64,000 bases of DNA, taken from contig NZ_FNUK01000009.1 in NCBI RefSeq assembly GCF_900108045.1, positions 1 to 64,000 of the forward strand, given 5' to 3'. Of the stretch, positions 26,071 through 35,092 are shown piece after piece. This DNA is from Caloramator fervidus. Its GTDB lineage: Bacteria > Bacillota > Clostridia > Clostridiales > Caloramatoraceae. The notes beneath the pieces are model-generated. The model did no database searches and was not told where the DNA came from. It saw only the letters and a list, made by a program, of their open reading frames with translations. Position 1 is the stretch's first letter. Every line of letters starts with the position of its first letter. Position numbers and translations under genes: made by a program.

Positions 26071-26821
26071 ACCCATCAACTCCTTTTAAATCTTTTATTA
26101 GATTTAAAGATTTTATTTGTCTTTCAACATGATATGAAACATACTTTTCCATAATCACGCTTAAATTTTCAACTAATCTTCTATCATATTTAATATTCCT
26201 CAATTCTTCTATTTTTATGTTCCTTATTTTATTTAAAAAATTAATTTCTTCATTTTTAAGCTCAAAAAAATCATTATTAAAATTAACACAATCACTACAA
26301 AAAATTCCACCATCTTTTATACTAAAGTATTTCAAATTATTTCTTCTTTTACATTTTATGCAACTATTTACTATAGGTTGAAAACCTGCAAAACTTAATA
26401 CTTTATACTCAAAAGTTAATTTTATAATATCTAAATCTATATCATCATGATAAAGTAAATACAAAGTCTTTAAAAGAACCCCTAACATATATACATTTTT
26501 AACTTCCTTTTCATTTAGGATATCTATAAGTTCAAGAAAATAGCTACCATAAGCAAGTTTATTTAAATCCATTATTATTCTTTGAAAGGATTCTATAATG
26601 CTACTTTGTCTTAACGTATATAAATTTTTGCCCTTATAAACTAAAAACCTACTATAACAAAACGGTAAAGTAGAAGAGGCTATCGGACTTTTAGGCCTTC
26701 TTGCTCCGTGGGCTACAATATCTATCTTGCCTAATTTATCAGTAAAAACGGTGATGATTTTGTCTGTCTCTCCAAGGGAAATATCCTTTAAAACAACCCC
26801 TTGAACGTTAATTAAAGACAA
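26051..26821 (-). CDS. recO: DNA repair protein RecO
   Basis: Recombination mediator of the RecFOR pathway that helps load RecA on SSB-coated DNA. About 256 residues: N-terminal OB fold beginning SLINVQGVVLKDISLGETD, a helical middle, and a zinc finger with two Cys-x2-Cys pairs (CIKCKRRN and FCSDC) near residues 150-175. AGGAGG ends eight bases before a TTG, which gives the family-typical start Met-Ser-Leu-Ile; the GTG and ATG further up are too close to the Shine-Dalgarno site. It follows era closely, in the conserved era-recO order. Confidence 0.94.
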   Translation of the reverse strand: MSLINVQGVVLKDISLGETDKIITVFTDKLGKIDIVAHGARRPKSPIASSTLPFCYSRFLVYKGKNLYTLRQSSIIESFQRIIMDLNKLAYGSYFLELIDILNEKEVKNVYMLGVLLKTLYLLYHDDIDLDIIKLTFEYKVLSFAGFQPIVNSCIKCKRRNNLKYFSIKDGGIFCSDCVNFNNDFFELKNEEINFLNKIRNIKIEELRNIKYDRRLVENLSVIMEKYVSYHVERQIKSLNLIKDLKGVDGYGRNNS

Positions 26822-26839
26822 AATCATCACCTCCTACTT

Positions 26840-27730
26840 TTATTGATATCCTAATGTTTTTAAAACAGAAGGGCTGTCTCTCCAGTCCTTCTTTACCTTA
26901 ACCCACAGTTCAAGAAAAACTTTGCTGCCTAAAAGCCTTTCTATTTCTAATCTTGCGCTAGTTCCTATTTTCTTAAGCATTTGACCATTTTTTCCTATAA
27001 TTATTGCTTTGTGGGTCTCCTTTTCACAATAAATAGTAGCACTTATATTAACCATATCCTTATTTTCATCAGGCTTCATTGTAACAACTTCAACTGCAGT
27101 TCCATGAGGAACTTCTTCTTTTAAGTTATGTAAAAGCTTTTCACGGATTATTTCAGAAACAATAAATTTTTCTGGTTGATCAGTTATCATATCAGCTGGG
27201 AAATATTGGGGTCCCTCAGGAAGCAATGAAACAATTATATTTAATAAAGTATCAGTATTTTCTCCTTTTAATGCTGAAATAGGAACTACTTCTTTAAAAT
27301 CAAATAGCTTAGAATATGTAGCTATAGTCTTTGCAAGGACTTCTTTAGTTACAGTATCTATTTTATTAATAACTAAAATTACTGGAGTTTTTACATTTGA
27401 TAATTGATTTATAATGTCCAAATCTCCTTCATTGGGCTGTTCTGACGGGTTTATTAAAAATAAAACTATATCTACTTCATTTAAAGTATCCTTAGCTACC
27501 TTTACCATGTATTCTCCAAGCTTTGTTCTAGGTTTGTGTATACCAGGTGTATCTAAAAATATAATTTGATAGTTATCCCTTGTCATTATAGCTTGAATTT
27601 TATTTCTTGTTGTTTGAGGTTTGTTTGAAATAATAGATATCTTTTCTCCAAGATAATGATTTAAAAGAGTTGATTTACCTACATTAGGCCTTCCTATGAT
27701 GGTAACAAATCCTGATTTAAAATTGCTCAT
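26840..27730 (-). CDS. era: GTPase Era
   Basis: Essential GTPase that binds the 3' end of 16S rRNA and assists assembly of the small ribosomal subunit. The 296 residues show all GTPase boxes: [12 protein letters not shown] (G1), TTR (G2), DTPGIHKP (G3), NKID (G4), SAL (G5), then a C-terminal KH domain ([15 protein letters not shown]). It starts directly after cdd, whose stop abuts it, and is followed by recO. The neighbouring ybeY also acts in 16S maturation. Confidence 0.98.
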   Translation of the reverse strand: MSNFKSGFVTIIGRPNVGKSTLLNHYLGEKISIISNKPQTTRNKIQAIMTRDNYQIIFLDTPGIHKPRTKLGEYMVKVAKDTLNEVDIVLFLINPSEQPNEGDLDIINQLSNVKTPVILVINKIDTVTKEVLAKTIATYSKLFDFKEVVPISALKGENTDTLLNIIVSLLPEGPQYFPADMITDQPEKFIVSEIIREKLLHNLKEEVPHGTAVEVVTMKPDENKDMVNISATIYCEKETHKAIIIGKNGQMLKKIGTSARLEIERLLGSKVFLELWVKVKKDWRDSPSVLKTLGYQ

Positions 27731-28135
27731 TTAAATCCCTCCCTCTATATCTGAAGAGGAAAAAGCATATGGTAGAAGCTCTTTTAACTTATAAACTTTG
27801 TATTCTCCCTTCTTATTAGAAACAATTACATCAAATTCCAAACCAAACTCTGATAAAACTTGCCTACAAATTCCACAAGGGAAAGTTAAGTTGTCGCTAT
27901 CACTTGTTATTGCAATAGCTTTAAATTTTTTATAACCTTCTGAAATAGCTTTAAACAATGCTGTCCTTTCAGCACATACCGTTCCACCATAGGATGCATT
28001 TTCCACATTACATCCTGTAAAAACTTTTCCCTCTTCCGTTAAAAGAGCTGCTCCAACTCTAAAATTTGAGTATGGGGCATATGCGTTTTCCTTTGCTTTA
28101 ATTGCTAATGCAACTAATTCTTCATATTTCACCAT
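27731..28135 (-). CDS. cdd: Cytidine deaminase
   Basis: Deaminates cytidine and deoxycytidine in pyrimidine salvage. The 134-residue length is that of the tetrameric form. Zinc ligands are the Cys of GGTVCAERTAL near residue 53 and the PCGICRQ pair near residue 87; substrate-binding residues lie in NFRVGAALL and NVENASYG. GGAGGAATGTAA precedes the ATG. A strong promoter lies just upstream, so cdd leads a cdd-era-recO-DUF4342 unit. Confidence 0.97.
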   Translation of the reverse strand: MVKYEELVALAIKAKENAYAPYSNFRVGAALLTEEGKVFTGCNVENASYGGTVCAERTALFKAISEGYKKFKAIAITSDSDNLTFPCGICRQVLSEFGLEFDVIVSNKKGEYKVYKLKELLPYAFSSSDIEGGI

Positions 28136-28188
28136 TTACATTCCTCCTATAAATATTATAAAAGATTTATACAATTTCGGTAATACCA

Positions 28189-28216
28189 ATTATATCACTA
28201 ATTTTTATATTGTCAA
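28189..28216 (-). promoter_or_regulatory. cdd-era-recO promoter
   Basis: A perfect TTGACA (28216-28211) and a perfect TATAAT (28194-28189) are spaced by 16 bases on the minus strand, about 54 bases before the cdd start. Confidence 0.8.
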
Positions 28217-28225
28217 AGAAATAAT

Positions 28226-28247
28226 TAGACACCTAAAAAGGTGTCTA
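28226..28247 (-). terminator. Terminator after the dgkA-PAP2 gene
   Basis: TAGACACC and GGTGTCTA arms enclose a six-base loop. The T-rich tail is loose (AATTATTTCTTT). The stop codon of the upstream gene lies in the stem, and the cdd promoter begins only ten bases beyond. Confidence 0.6.
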
Positions 28248-28940
28248 TAAAAGTTTAAATATTATTATTACCATTAAAATGCCTATTATAGCACCAACAG
28301 TAACTTCATAAAGTGAATGTATCTTGCCTTCTACTCTACTTTGTGCTACAACAAAAGCTAAAAAGAAAGCTAAAGTTATTATCAATGTATCCTGAGTTAA
28401 AAGCGAAATTGCTGTAGCAGCTCCAAAGGATATAGCCGCATGGCCACTAGGCATTCCTCCCCTAAGGGGAGTTCCTCTACCATAAAGTGCTTTTATGATT
28501 ATTGTAATTATGGTTATTAAAATTAGACAAATAAAAACAACTGTAGGGTCTGATTGTTTTATTTTAAAAATTACAGTATTAGTTACTACCTTTAATCTGT
28601 CAAAAAACAACAAGTAACCAACCAAAACAGCCATAACCGCTGAAACCAAAACTGCCCCCGCTGCAACATTTTTAGCTATTTTTGCAAGGGGATGATAATA
28701 ATTGGCATTTAAATCTATGGTTACTTCTATAGCTGTATTTATCATTTCCAAAACAATAACTAAGGTTATAGTAAAAAATAAAATAAGAATTTCAATTTTA
28801 CTTAAATCAAAAAACAAACTAGCAAATAAAACTAAAATTGCAATTATAAGATGTATTCTCATATTTCTTTGAGTTTTTATTGAATAAATAATACCTTCTA
28901 TAGCATGGTTGAAACTATCCGTAAGCTTTTTTATTTTCAT
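28245..28940 (-). CDS. DgkA-PAP2 fusion: undecaprenol kinase with lipid phosphatase domain
   Basis: A 231-residue membrane protein joining two enzymes. Residues 1-115 are a DgkA-type kinase with the active-site helix EMINTAIEVTIDL (65-77) and HPLAKIAKNVAAGAV; in Gram-positive bacteria DgkA phosphorylates undecaprenol. Residues 125-231 are a PAP2 phosphatase with PSGHA at 164-168 and SR-x5-H-x3-E at 201-212, where the last residue is Glu, not the usual Asp; the first PAP2 motif is poorly conserved. Bacillus has a stand-alone dgkA at the same place, between ybeY and cdd. The fusion suggests recycling of the lipid carrier for cell wall synthesis. The ATG follows AAGGGTGAATTTCT. Confidence 0.9.
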   Translation of the reverse strand: MKIKKLTDSFNHAIEGIIYSIKTQRNMRIHLIIAILVLFASLFFDLSKIEILILFFTITLVIVLEMINTAIEVTIDLNANYYHPLAKIAKNVAAGAVLVSAVMAVLVGYLLFFDRLKVVTNTVIFKIKQSDPTVVFICLILITIITIIIKALYGRGTPLRGGMPSGHAAISFGAATAISLLTQDTLIITLAFFLAFVVAQSRVEGKIHSLYEVTVGAIIGILMVIIIFKLL

Positions 28941-28952
28941 AGAAATTCACCC

Positions 28953-29438
28953 TTACCTTACAAGGCTCATGGACTTTAAAATATCCTCTTCTTTATTTCT
29001 CATTACAATTCTTTCTTCTTCTTTTTCATGGTCATAGCCAAGAAGATGTAAAACACTATGAACCGTTAAAAAAGCTATCTCTCTTTCAAAAGAATGTCCA
29101 TATTCTTTAGATTGTTCTAGAGCCTTTTCCAAAGATAAAACAATATCTCCTAAAAGAACGCAATTAGTCTCTGGATCAAAATCCGTCTTTTCAACTTTAT
29201 ATTTTTCCCTTTTATTAAAATCTATCATAGGGAAGGATAAAACATCTGTCTCTTTATCAATATTTCTATAATCTCTGTTATATTCCCTAATAAGTTCATT
29301 ATCAACCAAATAAACATTTACTTCATACTTAAAATCAATATTTTCATACCTTATAGCTCTTTCTATAACTTCTTTAATCAAATTTATAATTTCATCTGTA
29401 ACCTGTATTTTTTGTTGATTATTTTCTATAAATACCAC
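28953..29438 (-). CDS. ybeY: Endoribonuclease YbeY
   Basis: Zinc-dependent RNase involved in 16S rRNA 3' maturation and ribosome quality control. About 161 residues, ending with the metal motif HSVLHLLGYDHEKEEER (His-x3-His-x5-His), preceded by the conserved GDIVLSLEKA. The start is the GTG at 29438, six bases after AAGGTG; the earlier GTG at 29447 is part of that ribosome binding site and lies inside the end of pgpH. The gene follows pgpH and precedes the DgkA fusion. Confidence 0.95.
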   Translation of the reverse strand: MVFIENNQQKIQVTDEIINLIKEVIERAIRYENIDFKYEVNVYLVDNELIREYNRDYRNIDKETDVLSFPMIDFNKREKYKVEKTDFDPETNCVLLGDIVLSLEKALEQSKEYGHSFEREIAFLTVHSVLHLLGYDHEKEEERIVMRNKEEDILKSMSLVR

Positions 29439-29439
29439 C

Positions 29440-31485
29440 TTAATCACCTTCTTTTGTAATATCTGGATACTCTATTCTGTTATGAAATATTCCTTGTAAA
29501 ACATTTATAAAGCTCTTTTTTATATTTAATATATCCTTTAAAGTTAAATTACTCTCATCAAGCTGTCCATCTTCTATTTTATCTTTTATTATTTTATCTA
29601 CCATATTTTCAATATCCTCCAAGGTAACACTTCCCATAGATCTTACAGCTGCCTCAACACAATCTGCTAACATAACTATAGCAGATTCTTTAGATTTTGG
29701 TTTAGGACCAGGATATCTAAATATTTTGTCATCCACATCTTCTCCATTTTGTTTTGCCACAGCATAAAAATATTTTATCAATGTAGTTCCATGATGTTCT
29801 TCTATAATTTGTTTTATAACACTTGGCAATTTATATTCATTTGCAAGTTCAATACCATCTTTTACGTGGGCTGAAATAATCATGGCACTTAACTTAGGAG
29901 TTAAATTATCATGAGGATTATCATTTATTATTTGATTTTCTTTGAAAAAGTAAGGCCTTTTTATTTTTCCTATATCATGATAATAAGCTCCAACTCTTGC
30001 AAGCAATGAGTTTGCTCCTATAGATTCTGCTGCAGCTTCTGCTAAATTTCCAACTAATATACTATGGTGATATGTCCCCGGTGCTTCAAATAATACTTTT
30101 TTAAGCAAGGGCTGATTAGGGTTTGAAAGTTCCATAAGCTTAATAGGAGTTACTAAATCAAAAATTTGTTCAAATATAGGCATTATACCTATAGCTAATA
30201 TAGAGGAAATTAAGCCACCTACAATTCCATAAAGCATATTTAAAAATACTTGAGAAAGTTCTGAACCAGATATCAAACCCAAAGATAGTATAATAAGAGA
30301 GTTTATAAAACCTATTAAGATTCCTCCAAGCATTATATTTCTTCTTTCATAAACATCTCTTAAAAATATAGTTCCTATCAACCCTCCAAAAACGTATATA
30401 ACAAAAACTTCTAAGCTAAAATTTGTCAATATTATTACTATCAAAGAAGATATAATAAAAACGAAAAACGCAAGTTCATACTCAAACACCATTGTTAAAA
30501 CTATAGGCATAAAAGCAACTGGAATTAAAAACTTAGATATAACATTGGTAGCAGAAACAAAAAGCATGTTAAGACAGATAAGAATAAATATCAAAATAAA
30601 ATAACTTATATTTTTATAAACATTACTTTTATATTTAAACAAATACAAAACAATCAAAAACTCAGATAACAAAATAATAGATATCAAACTTATATAATTA
30701 CCAACATCGGTTTTAGAATTATTTTTTAAAACCCCTGCTTTATTTAATAAGTATATATGTGCAGAATTAATTACCTGCCCTTTAGATACTATAACTTGAT
30801 TTTTTCTAACATAAACAGGCTCTACCTGTTTTTTTACAAGTTCTTGAAGCTCGTTAGTCTTTTTAATATCTATAAACATGTTAGGTTTGATAAAATTAGG
30901 GGCTAGCTTAATCATTATATCCTTAAGGTTATTATCTAAATTAGCTGCCTGAATCCTCTGTTTATAAAAATCTAAAGCTTTATTAAAAGATTCCTCATCA
31001 TTTTGAAGTATTTCAAACTTTGATAAATCATTTAATATCCCACTTAATAAATCGCTCAACTTAACTAAAGTCGAATAATCTTGCTTTAAAAGATAAACAA
31101 TGTCTTTATCTTCAATATTTAAAGTAAAAGTGTTTTCTATTTTCTTAACTTTATCAGAAATACTTTCACTGCTTGACTGCTGTTCTAATAAAAAATTAAA
31201 AAACTGCTTAGCTTTATTAATTGCATCCTTTTGCATGTCATCGCTTTTAGAATACTGCAAAGGAACATTTGAAATAGCCATCTGCATTTTTTCTTTTGTG
31301 GCAATTTCATCTATAAAATCACGAGGAGATTTTATATCAACAGGAGATATTTGACCTTCTTTTAGATCATATTTTTGTGGTATAACATTTTTTATACCCA
31401 AAAGCAATAATACTAAAAAAGTAATAAGTAATATGAGAAATCTTTGAAATCTAAAATTTTTTAGTATCTTTTGTAAAGCATTCAT
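29440..31485 (-). CDS. pgpH: 7TMR-HD family c-di-AMP phosphodiesterase (PgpH/YqfF)
   Basis: About 681 residues. An N-terminal membrane helix is followed by a large external domain (about residues 40-265), then seven membrane helices, then a cytoplasmic HD domain with TYHHSILVGNLAEAA and YYHDIGKIKRP. Proteins of this layout (PgpH in Listeria, YqfF in Bacillus) hydrolyse cyclic di-AMP, linking the nucleotide to osmotic and wall control. The start is ATG at 31485, after AAAGGTGATTGC; the longer frame runs back into phoH. It lies between phoH and ybeY, as in most Firmicutes. Confidence 0.94.
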   Translation of the reverse strand: MNALQKILKNFRFQRFLILLITFLVLLLLGIKNVIPQKYDLKEGQISPVDIKSPRDFIDEIATKEKMQMAISNVPLQYSKSDDMQKDAINKAKQFFNFLLEQQSSSESISDKVKKIENTFTLNIEDKDIVYLLKQDYSTLVKLSDLLSGILNDLSKFEILQNDEESFNKALDFYKQRIQAANLDNNLKDIMIKLAPNFIKPNMFIDIKKTNELQELVKKQVEPVYVRKNQVIVSKGQVINSAHIYLLNKAGVLKNNSKTDVGNYISLISIILLSEFLIVLYLFKYKSNVYKNISYFILIFILICLNMLFVSATNVISKFLIPVAFMPIVLTMVFEYELAFFVFIISSLIVIILTNFSLEVFVIYVFGGLIGTIFLRDVYERRNIMLGGILIGFINSLIILSLGLISGSELSQVFLNMLYGIVGGLISSILAIGIMPIFEQIFDLVTPIKLMELSNPNQPLLKKVLFEAPGTYHHSILVGNLAEAAAESIGANSLLARVGAYYHDIGKIKRPYFFKENQIINDNPHDNLTPKLSAMIISAHVKDGIELANEYKLPSVIKQIIEEHHGTTLIKYFYAVAKQNGEDVDDKIFRYPGPKPKSKESAIVMLADCVEAAVRSMGSVTLEDIENMVDKIIKDKIEDGQLDESNLTLKDILNIKKSFINVLQGIFHNRIEYPDITKEGD

Positions 31486-31489
31486 GCAA

Positions 31490-32449
31490 TCACCTTTTTT
31501 CATTATCATATTTATCATAAGCTTTTATTATCTCAGTAACTAACTTATGCCTTACAACATCCTTATGGGTAAGATATACAAATTGTATTCCATCTATCCC
31601 CTTTAATACATTAGTCACATGCTTTAATCCAGACATTTTGTCTGGCGACAAATCTATTTGAGTTAAGTCTCCTGTAACAACTATTCTTGAACCATATCCA
31701 AATCTTGTTAAAAACATTTTCATCTGTTCTGGAGTTGTATTTTGTGCTTCATCAAGTATTATAAAACAATCATCTAAAGTTCTTCCACGCATATATGCTA
31801 AAGGAGCTACTTCAATTATTCCATTTTCCATATATTTCTGAAAAGTATCTACGCCTAGTATATCATATAAAGCATCATACAAGGGCCTTAAGTAAGGATT
31901 TATTTTTTCTTGTAAATCTCCAGGTAAAAATCCAAGCTTTTCACCAGCCTCTACAGCAGGACGAGTTAAAATAATTCGCCCAACTCTTTTTTCCTTTAAA
32001 AACTTAACTGCCATAGCAATTGCTAAATATGTCTTACCTGTACCTGCAGGTCCTATTCCGAATACTATTTCGTTTTTCTTTATAGCTTCAACATATTCCT
32101 TTTGACCAAAAGTTTTACATTTTACATATTTTCCTCTTGCTGTAACAATAATAACATCTTCAAGTATTTTTTCAACATCATTTGGTGCATCCTCTAATAC
32201 AAGACCTATTATATAATTTACAGTGTGTAAATTTATAATCTCTCCTCGTTTTGCTATATCAAGTAGTTTTAATATAGTTTTAGTTGCAAGTTCAATATTT
32301 CCTAAACCTGTTATTTTTATTTCAGTTCCTCTATTAATTATATTAACATTAAAAGTTTGCTCAATTATTTTTATATTTTCATCAAATTTACCAAAAAGAT
32401 TCATAATATGATCCATATTTTCTACCGGAATTCTATTTTCCACCTGCAA
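31490..32449 (-). CDS. phoH: PhoH family ATPase
   Basis: A 319-residue PhoH-like protein, a predicted ATP-binding RNA helicase or RNA-associated ATPase. The Walker A motif GPAGTGKTYLA lies near residue 140, Walker B in DDCFIILDEAQNTTP near residue 235, with an N-terminal KH-like or PhoH-specific region. The preferred start is TTG at 32449, five bases after GGAGG; the ATG at 32461 lies in front of that site. It sits between the sporulation gene yqfD and pgpH, in the conserved yqfD-phoH-pgpH-ybeY order, which associates it with rRNA maturation. Confidence 0.94.
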   Translation of the reverse strand: MQVENRIPVENMDHIMNLFGKFDENIKIIEQTFNVNIINRGTEIKITGLGNIELATKTILKLLDIAKRGEIINLHTVNYIIGLVLEDAPNDVEKILEDVIIVTARGKYVKCKTFGQKEYVEAIKKNEIVFGIGPAGTGKTYLAIAMAVKFLKEKRVGRIILTRPAVEAGEKLGFLPGDLQEKINPYLRPLYDALYDILGVDTFQKYMENGIIEVAPLAYMRGRTLDDCFIILDEAQNTTPEQMKMFLTRFGYGSRIVVTGDLTQIDLSPDKMSGLKHVTNVLKGIDGIQFVYLTHKDVVRHKLVTEIIKAYDKYDNEKR

Positions 32450-32462
32450 TTGAACCTCCATT

Positions 32463-33623
32463 CTATTTTATTTCTACCTCTTTTGATATTTTTTCTTCAA
32501 TTACAACCAATTTTCTTATTCTAACTTTATCCTTTGTAATTATTTTATCATACTTTTCATCTAATATCTTTACTCCCTTTGGTAAAATAGTTGAAAATTC
32601 CTTATCAATCTCTTTAAGTGCCATTTCTAATGCCTCATTATAGGATAATTTTTTATTTTTTTCAACTTTTTCATAATAATGCTCTGTAACCTTTACAATA
32701 GGTAACTTAATCCCAAATACCTTTACATTTTCTTTATTTATTATTTTATCATAAAGTGTAAAATTATTAACTACAGGTTTTAAATCTATAATCTTATTAT
32801 TAGGTAAAATAAAATAAACCTTTTTAACTTCTCTTCCTGTTCTTTCAAAATACTTATAATTTAAATAAAATTCCTTAATTGATTCATACCATGTCCTTGC
32901 ATAAACTTCTCCTAAAGCCCTTGTGACTTCTAGTGGAATATTTTGTGAATCTGTAATTATTCCAGAAATTAAAACCTGTCCTTTTTTTACATAATCTCCT
33001 TCCCTTACAATTTTTTGTCCCTTTAAAGCAATTACTTTTGTAATAATACCGTCTTTTTCAGCTACTATATTCATAGGTTTTTCGGTATCTATTATGGTAG
33101 GTGGCATAGTTCTTTCAACTACTTCTACTTTTGCCTTTGTTCCATCTAAAGTTATTGTTATTATTGAAATCTCTTTTATATCCTTTAAAACACTATTTTC
33201 TATATCCCTTAAATTAAGTTTTTTCTTATACGCTCCAATTTTTAGTCCCGATTTACTAAGGGATTTTAAAATTAAACTTTCATTAAGATATTTGTTTCCA
33301 CTTATTTGTATGCTCCATATTATATTTGAAAAAATATAAATTAAAGAAGAAAAACACATCAAACCAACTATAAAAAATATTCTTCTATGAAGCTTTTTAA
33401 ATAAAAAAATAGGCCCTTTTTTATTTAAAATTTTTACTCTACAATTTGTTTTTTTAGCAATTTTTCTAATCATTTTGAAATCCTTATCATACATATTAAA
33501 TTTAATATTTGTAAAACTTATCCTTTTAACATTCCAAAGACTTATTCCACTTTCTACAGCTAAGTTAATAAATTTTTCTAACTGCAATCCTTCTATTTCA
33601 ACAGTTATATAATTTTTTGTCAT
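32463..33623 (-). CDS. yqfD: Sporulation protein YqfD (SpoIV-type)
   Basis: A 386-residue membrane protein needed for efficient sporulation in Bacillus, where it is expressed in the mother cell. A short basic cytoplasmic part is followed by one membrane helix (about residues 75-95) and a long external domain containing a FtsQ/POTRA-like stretch and KGQKIVREGDYVKKGQVLISG, a biotinyl-lipoyl-like hammerhead element. The start is ATG at 33623, after a GGGG-rich ribosome binding site; the open frame extends 14 codons back into yqfC. It follows yqfC, its usual partner. Confidence 0.93.
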   Translation of the reverse strand: MTKNYITVEIEGLQLEKFINLAVESGISLWNVKRISFTNIKFNMYDKDFKMIRKIAKKTNCRVKILNKKGPIFLFKKLHRRIFFIVGLMCFSSLIYIFSNIIWSIQISGNKYLNESLILKSLSKSGLKIGAYKKKLNLRDIENSVLKDIKEISIITITLDGTKAKVEVVERTMPPTIIDTEKPMNIVAEKDGIITKVIALKGQKIVREGDYVKKGQVLISGIITDSQNIPLEVTRALGEVYARTWYESIKEFYLNYKYFERTGREVKKVYFILPNNKIIDLKPVVNNFTLYDKIINKENVKVFGIKLPIVKVTEHYYEKVEKNKKLSYNEALEMALKEIDKEFSTILPKGVKILDEKYDKIITKDKVRIRKLVVIEEKISKEVEIK

Positions 33624-33639
33624 ACCCCCAGCCCCTTGA

Positions 33640-33903
33640 TTACTTGATATATTCAATAACTTCAATCTTTCCTAATAACTCTATTTCATCTTGAGTTATA
33701 GATTTTATAATAAAATCACTTCCCTTTATGTTTATAATTCCTATATTACTATCTACTCTTACTACATTCTTGCCATACTCTATTATTCCTTTATGATTTT
33801 CTATAATTATTTCACTATCTCCAACCACTTTTAAAGATGGAACATTCATAACTATTTCCTGAGGTATATCTAAAGCATCAGAAAGTCTTCGCTTTAAATC
33901 CAT
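33640..33903 (-). CDS. yqfC: Sporulation protein YqfC
   Basis: An 87-residue YabP/YqfC-family protein: a small beta-rich domain with the VRVDSNIGIINIKGSDF and ITQDEIELLGKIEVIEY segments. In Bacillus it is under the mother-cell sigma factor E. The start is ATG at 33903, after AAGGAGAATAACT; the frame extends upstream without support. On the minus strand CATAAAAT (33941-33934) resembles a sigma-E -10 box, but the -35 is unclear. Confidence 0.9.
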   Translation of the reverse strand: MDLKRRLSDALDIPQEIVMNVPSLKVVGDSEIIIENHKGIIEYGKNVVRVDSNIGIINIKGSDFIIKSITQDEIELLGKIEVIEYIK

Positions 33904-33977
33904 AGTTATTCTCCTTAAAATTAGTCCCATTAAATTTTATGATTAAACATACAAATTTATTTTTCAAAAAACTAAAA

Positions 33978-33995
33978 GACCCGCAAATGCGGGTC
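33978..33995 (-). terminator. rpsU-yqeY terminator
   Basis: GACCCGC and GCGGGTC enclose a four-base loop; TTTTAGTTTTTTG follows on the minus strand. It lies just after the yqeY stop. Confidence 0.85.
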
Positions 33996-34001
33996 ATTAT
34001 T

Positions 34002-34445
34002 TCACTGTAAGAACTTTTTAACCATTTCACTAACTAATTTACCATCTGCTCTTCCTTTAACCTTTGGAGCTACAATAGCCATTACTTTTCCCATATCCTT
34101 GATGCTATTTGCTCCTACCTCATCAACAGCACTTCTAATTATTTCAGCAATTTCATCTTCAGTAAGCTGCTGAGGAAGGTATTCAAGCAAAATCTCTATT
34201 TCCTTCTGAACCTGCTCAGCAAGATCTTGCCTGTTCCCCTTTTTAAATTCTTCAAGAGATTCTTTTCTTTTCTTAACTTCCCTTGACAAAACAGCAATCA
34301 CTTGTTCATCATCAAGGGCTTTACCATTAGTTTTTTCATCATAAAGTATAGCAGCTTTAGCCATATTTAAAACGCTTGCTCTAAAGCTATCTTTAGCCTT
34401 CATGGCATTTTTCCAATCTTCTTGAATTCTTTCTTTGAGTGACAT
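34002..34445 (-). CDS. yqeY: GatB/YqeY domain protein
   Basis: A 147-residue protein of the GatB/YqeY family, homologous to the C-terminal tRNA-recognising tail of the amidotransferase subunit GatB. Signature segments are LNMAKAAILYDEKTNGK, ILLEYLPQQLTEDEI and KDMGKVMAIVAPKVKGRADG. The family is presumed to interact with tRNA, but its role is unproven. The start is ATG at 34445, preceded by AAGGGTGATT. It follows rpsU by 16 bases, the standard rpsU-yqeY pair. Confidence 0.94.
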   Translation of the reverse strand: MSLKERIQEDWKNAMKAKDSFRASVLNMAKAAILYDEKTNGKALDDEQVIAVLSREVKKRKESLEEFKKGNRQDLAEQVQKEIEILLEYLPQQLTEDEIAEIIRSAVDEVGANSIKDMGKVMAIVAPKVKGRADGKLVSEMVKKFLQ

Positions 34446-34461
34446 AATCACCCTTCTTTCA

Positions 34462-34638
34462 TTATTTATGCTTTCTCTTACGAGCAGCTTGTGACTTCTT
34501 TTTGCGCCTTACACTTGGGCTTTCATAGTGTTCTCTTTTTCTGATTTCAGCAAGAACACCTGCAGCCGCACACTTTCTCTTAAATCTTCTAAGAGCGCTA
34601 TCTAGTGATTCGTTCTCGCCAACTCTTATTTCTGACAC
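34462..34638 (-). CDS. rpsU: 30S ribosomal protein S21
   Basis: A 58-residue basic protein of the small subunit, important for initiation. The translation reads [18 protein letters not shown], then [20 protein letters not shown], and ends in an Arg/Lys-rich tail ([15 protein letters not shown]), a full match to S21. The GTG start at 34638 follows GGAGGGAGAAAG. It is a short gene, easy to miss. A near-consensus promoter precedes it, and yqeY follows. Confidence 0.97.
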   Translation of the reverse strand: MSEIRVGENESLDSALRRFKRKCAAAGVLAEIRKREHYESPSVRRKKKSQAARKRKHK

Positions 34639-34705
34639 CTTTCTCCCTCCCTCCGCTTAACATAATAACCCGTGCTGTGATGATGGATGCAAATAGCACA
34701 TAACC

Positions 34706-34735
34706 ATTATATATCAACAAAGTAAATTTTGTCAA
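34706..34735 (-). promoter_or_regulatory. rpsU promoter
   Basis: A perfect TTGACA (34735-34730) and a perfect TATAAT (34711-34706) are spaced by 18 bases on the minus strand. The leader of about 60 bases before rpsU contains GTGCTATTTGC and a nearby GCAC, which could form a weak stem. Confidence 0.8.
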
Positions 34736-34747
34736 TCTAAAATTACA

Positions 34748-35092
34748 TCAACCTGGTGGCCACTGCATATCTCTTCCACCTAACAAATGGAAATGAATAT
34801 GCATTACTGTTTGTCCTCCAGCTCTACCGCAATTATTTACTATTCTAAACCCATCTTTATCTATTCCAAGGTCCTTTGAAAGTTTCTTTGCTACAGAAAA
34901 AATATGCCCAATAATGTTAAAATCTTCACCATTTAAGTCCATCGCTGATTCTATATGTTTTTTAGGAACTATTAAAACATGAACTGGAGCAACAGGATTT
35001 ATATCTTTAAATGCAACAACTTTATCATCTTCATATACTATATCTGACTTTATTATTCCATTAACTATCTTACAAAATATGCAGTCCATCAT
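34748..35092 (-). CDS. HIT family nucleotide hydrolase (HINT-like)
   Basis: A 114-residue histidine triad protein. The catalytic motif HIHFHLLGG lies near residue 100, and the N-terminal CIFCKIVNG has the usual Cys pair. HINT-type members hydrolyse aminoacyl-AMP and purine nucleoside phosphoramidates. The ATG overlaps the mtaB stop as ATGA and follows AAAGGAGGTGAA; a second ATG three bases on is equally possible. Confidence 0.95.
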   Translation of the reverse strand: MMDCIFCKIVNGIIKSDIVYEDDKVVAFKDINPVAPVHVLIVPKKHIESAMDLNGEDFNIIGHIFSVAKKLSKDLGIDKDGFRIVNNCGRAGGQTVMHIHFHLLGGRDMQWPPG

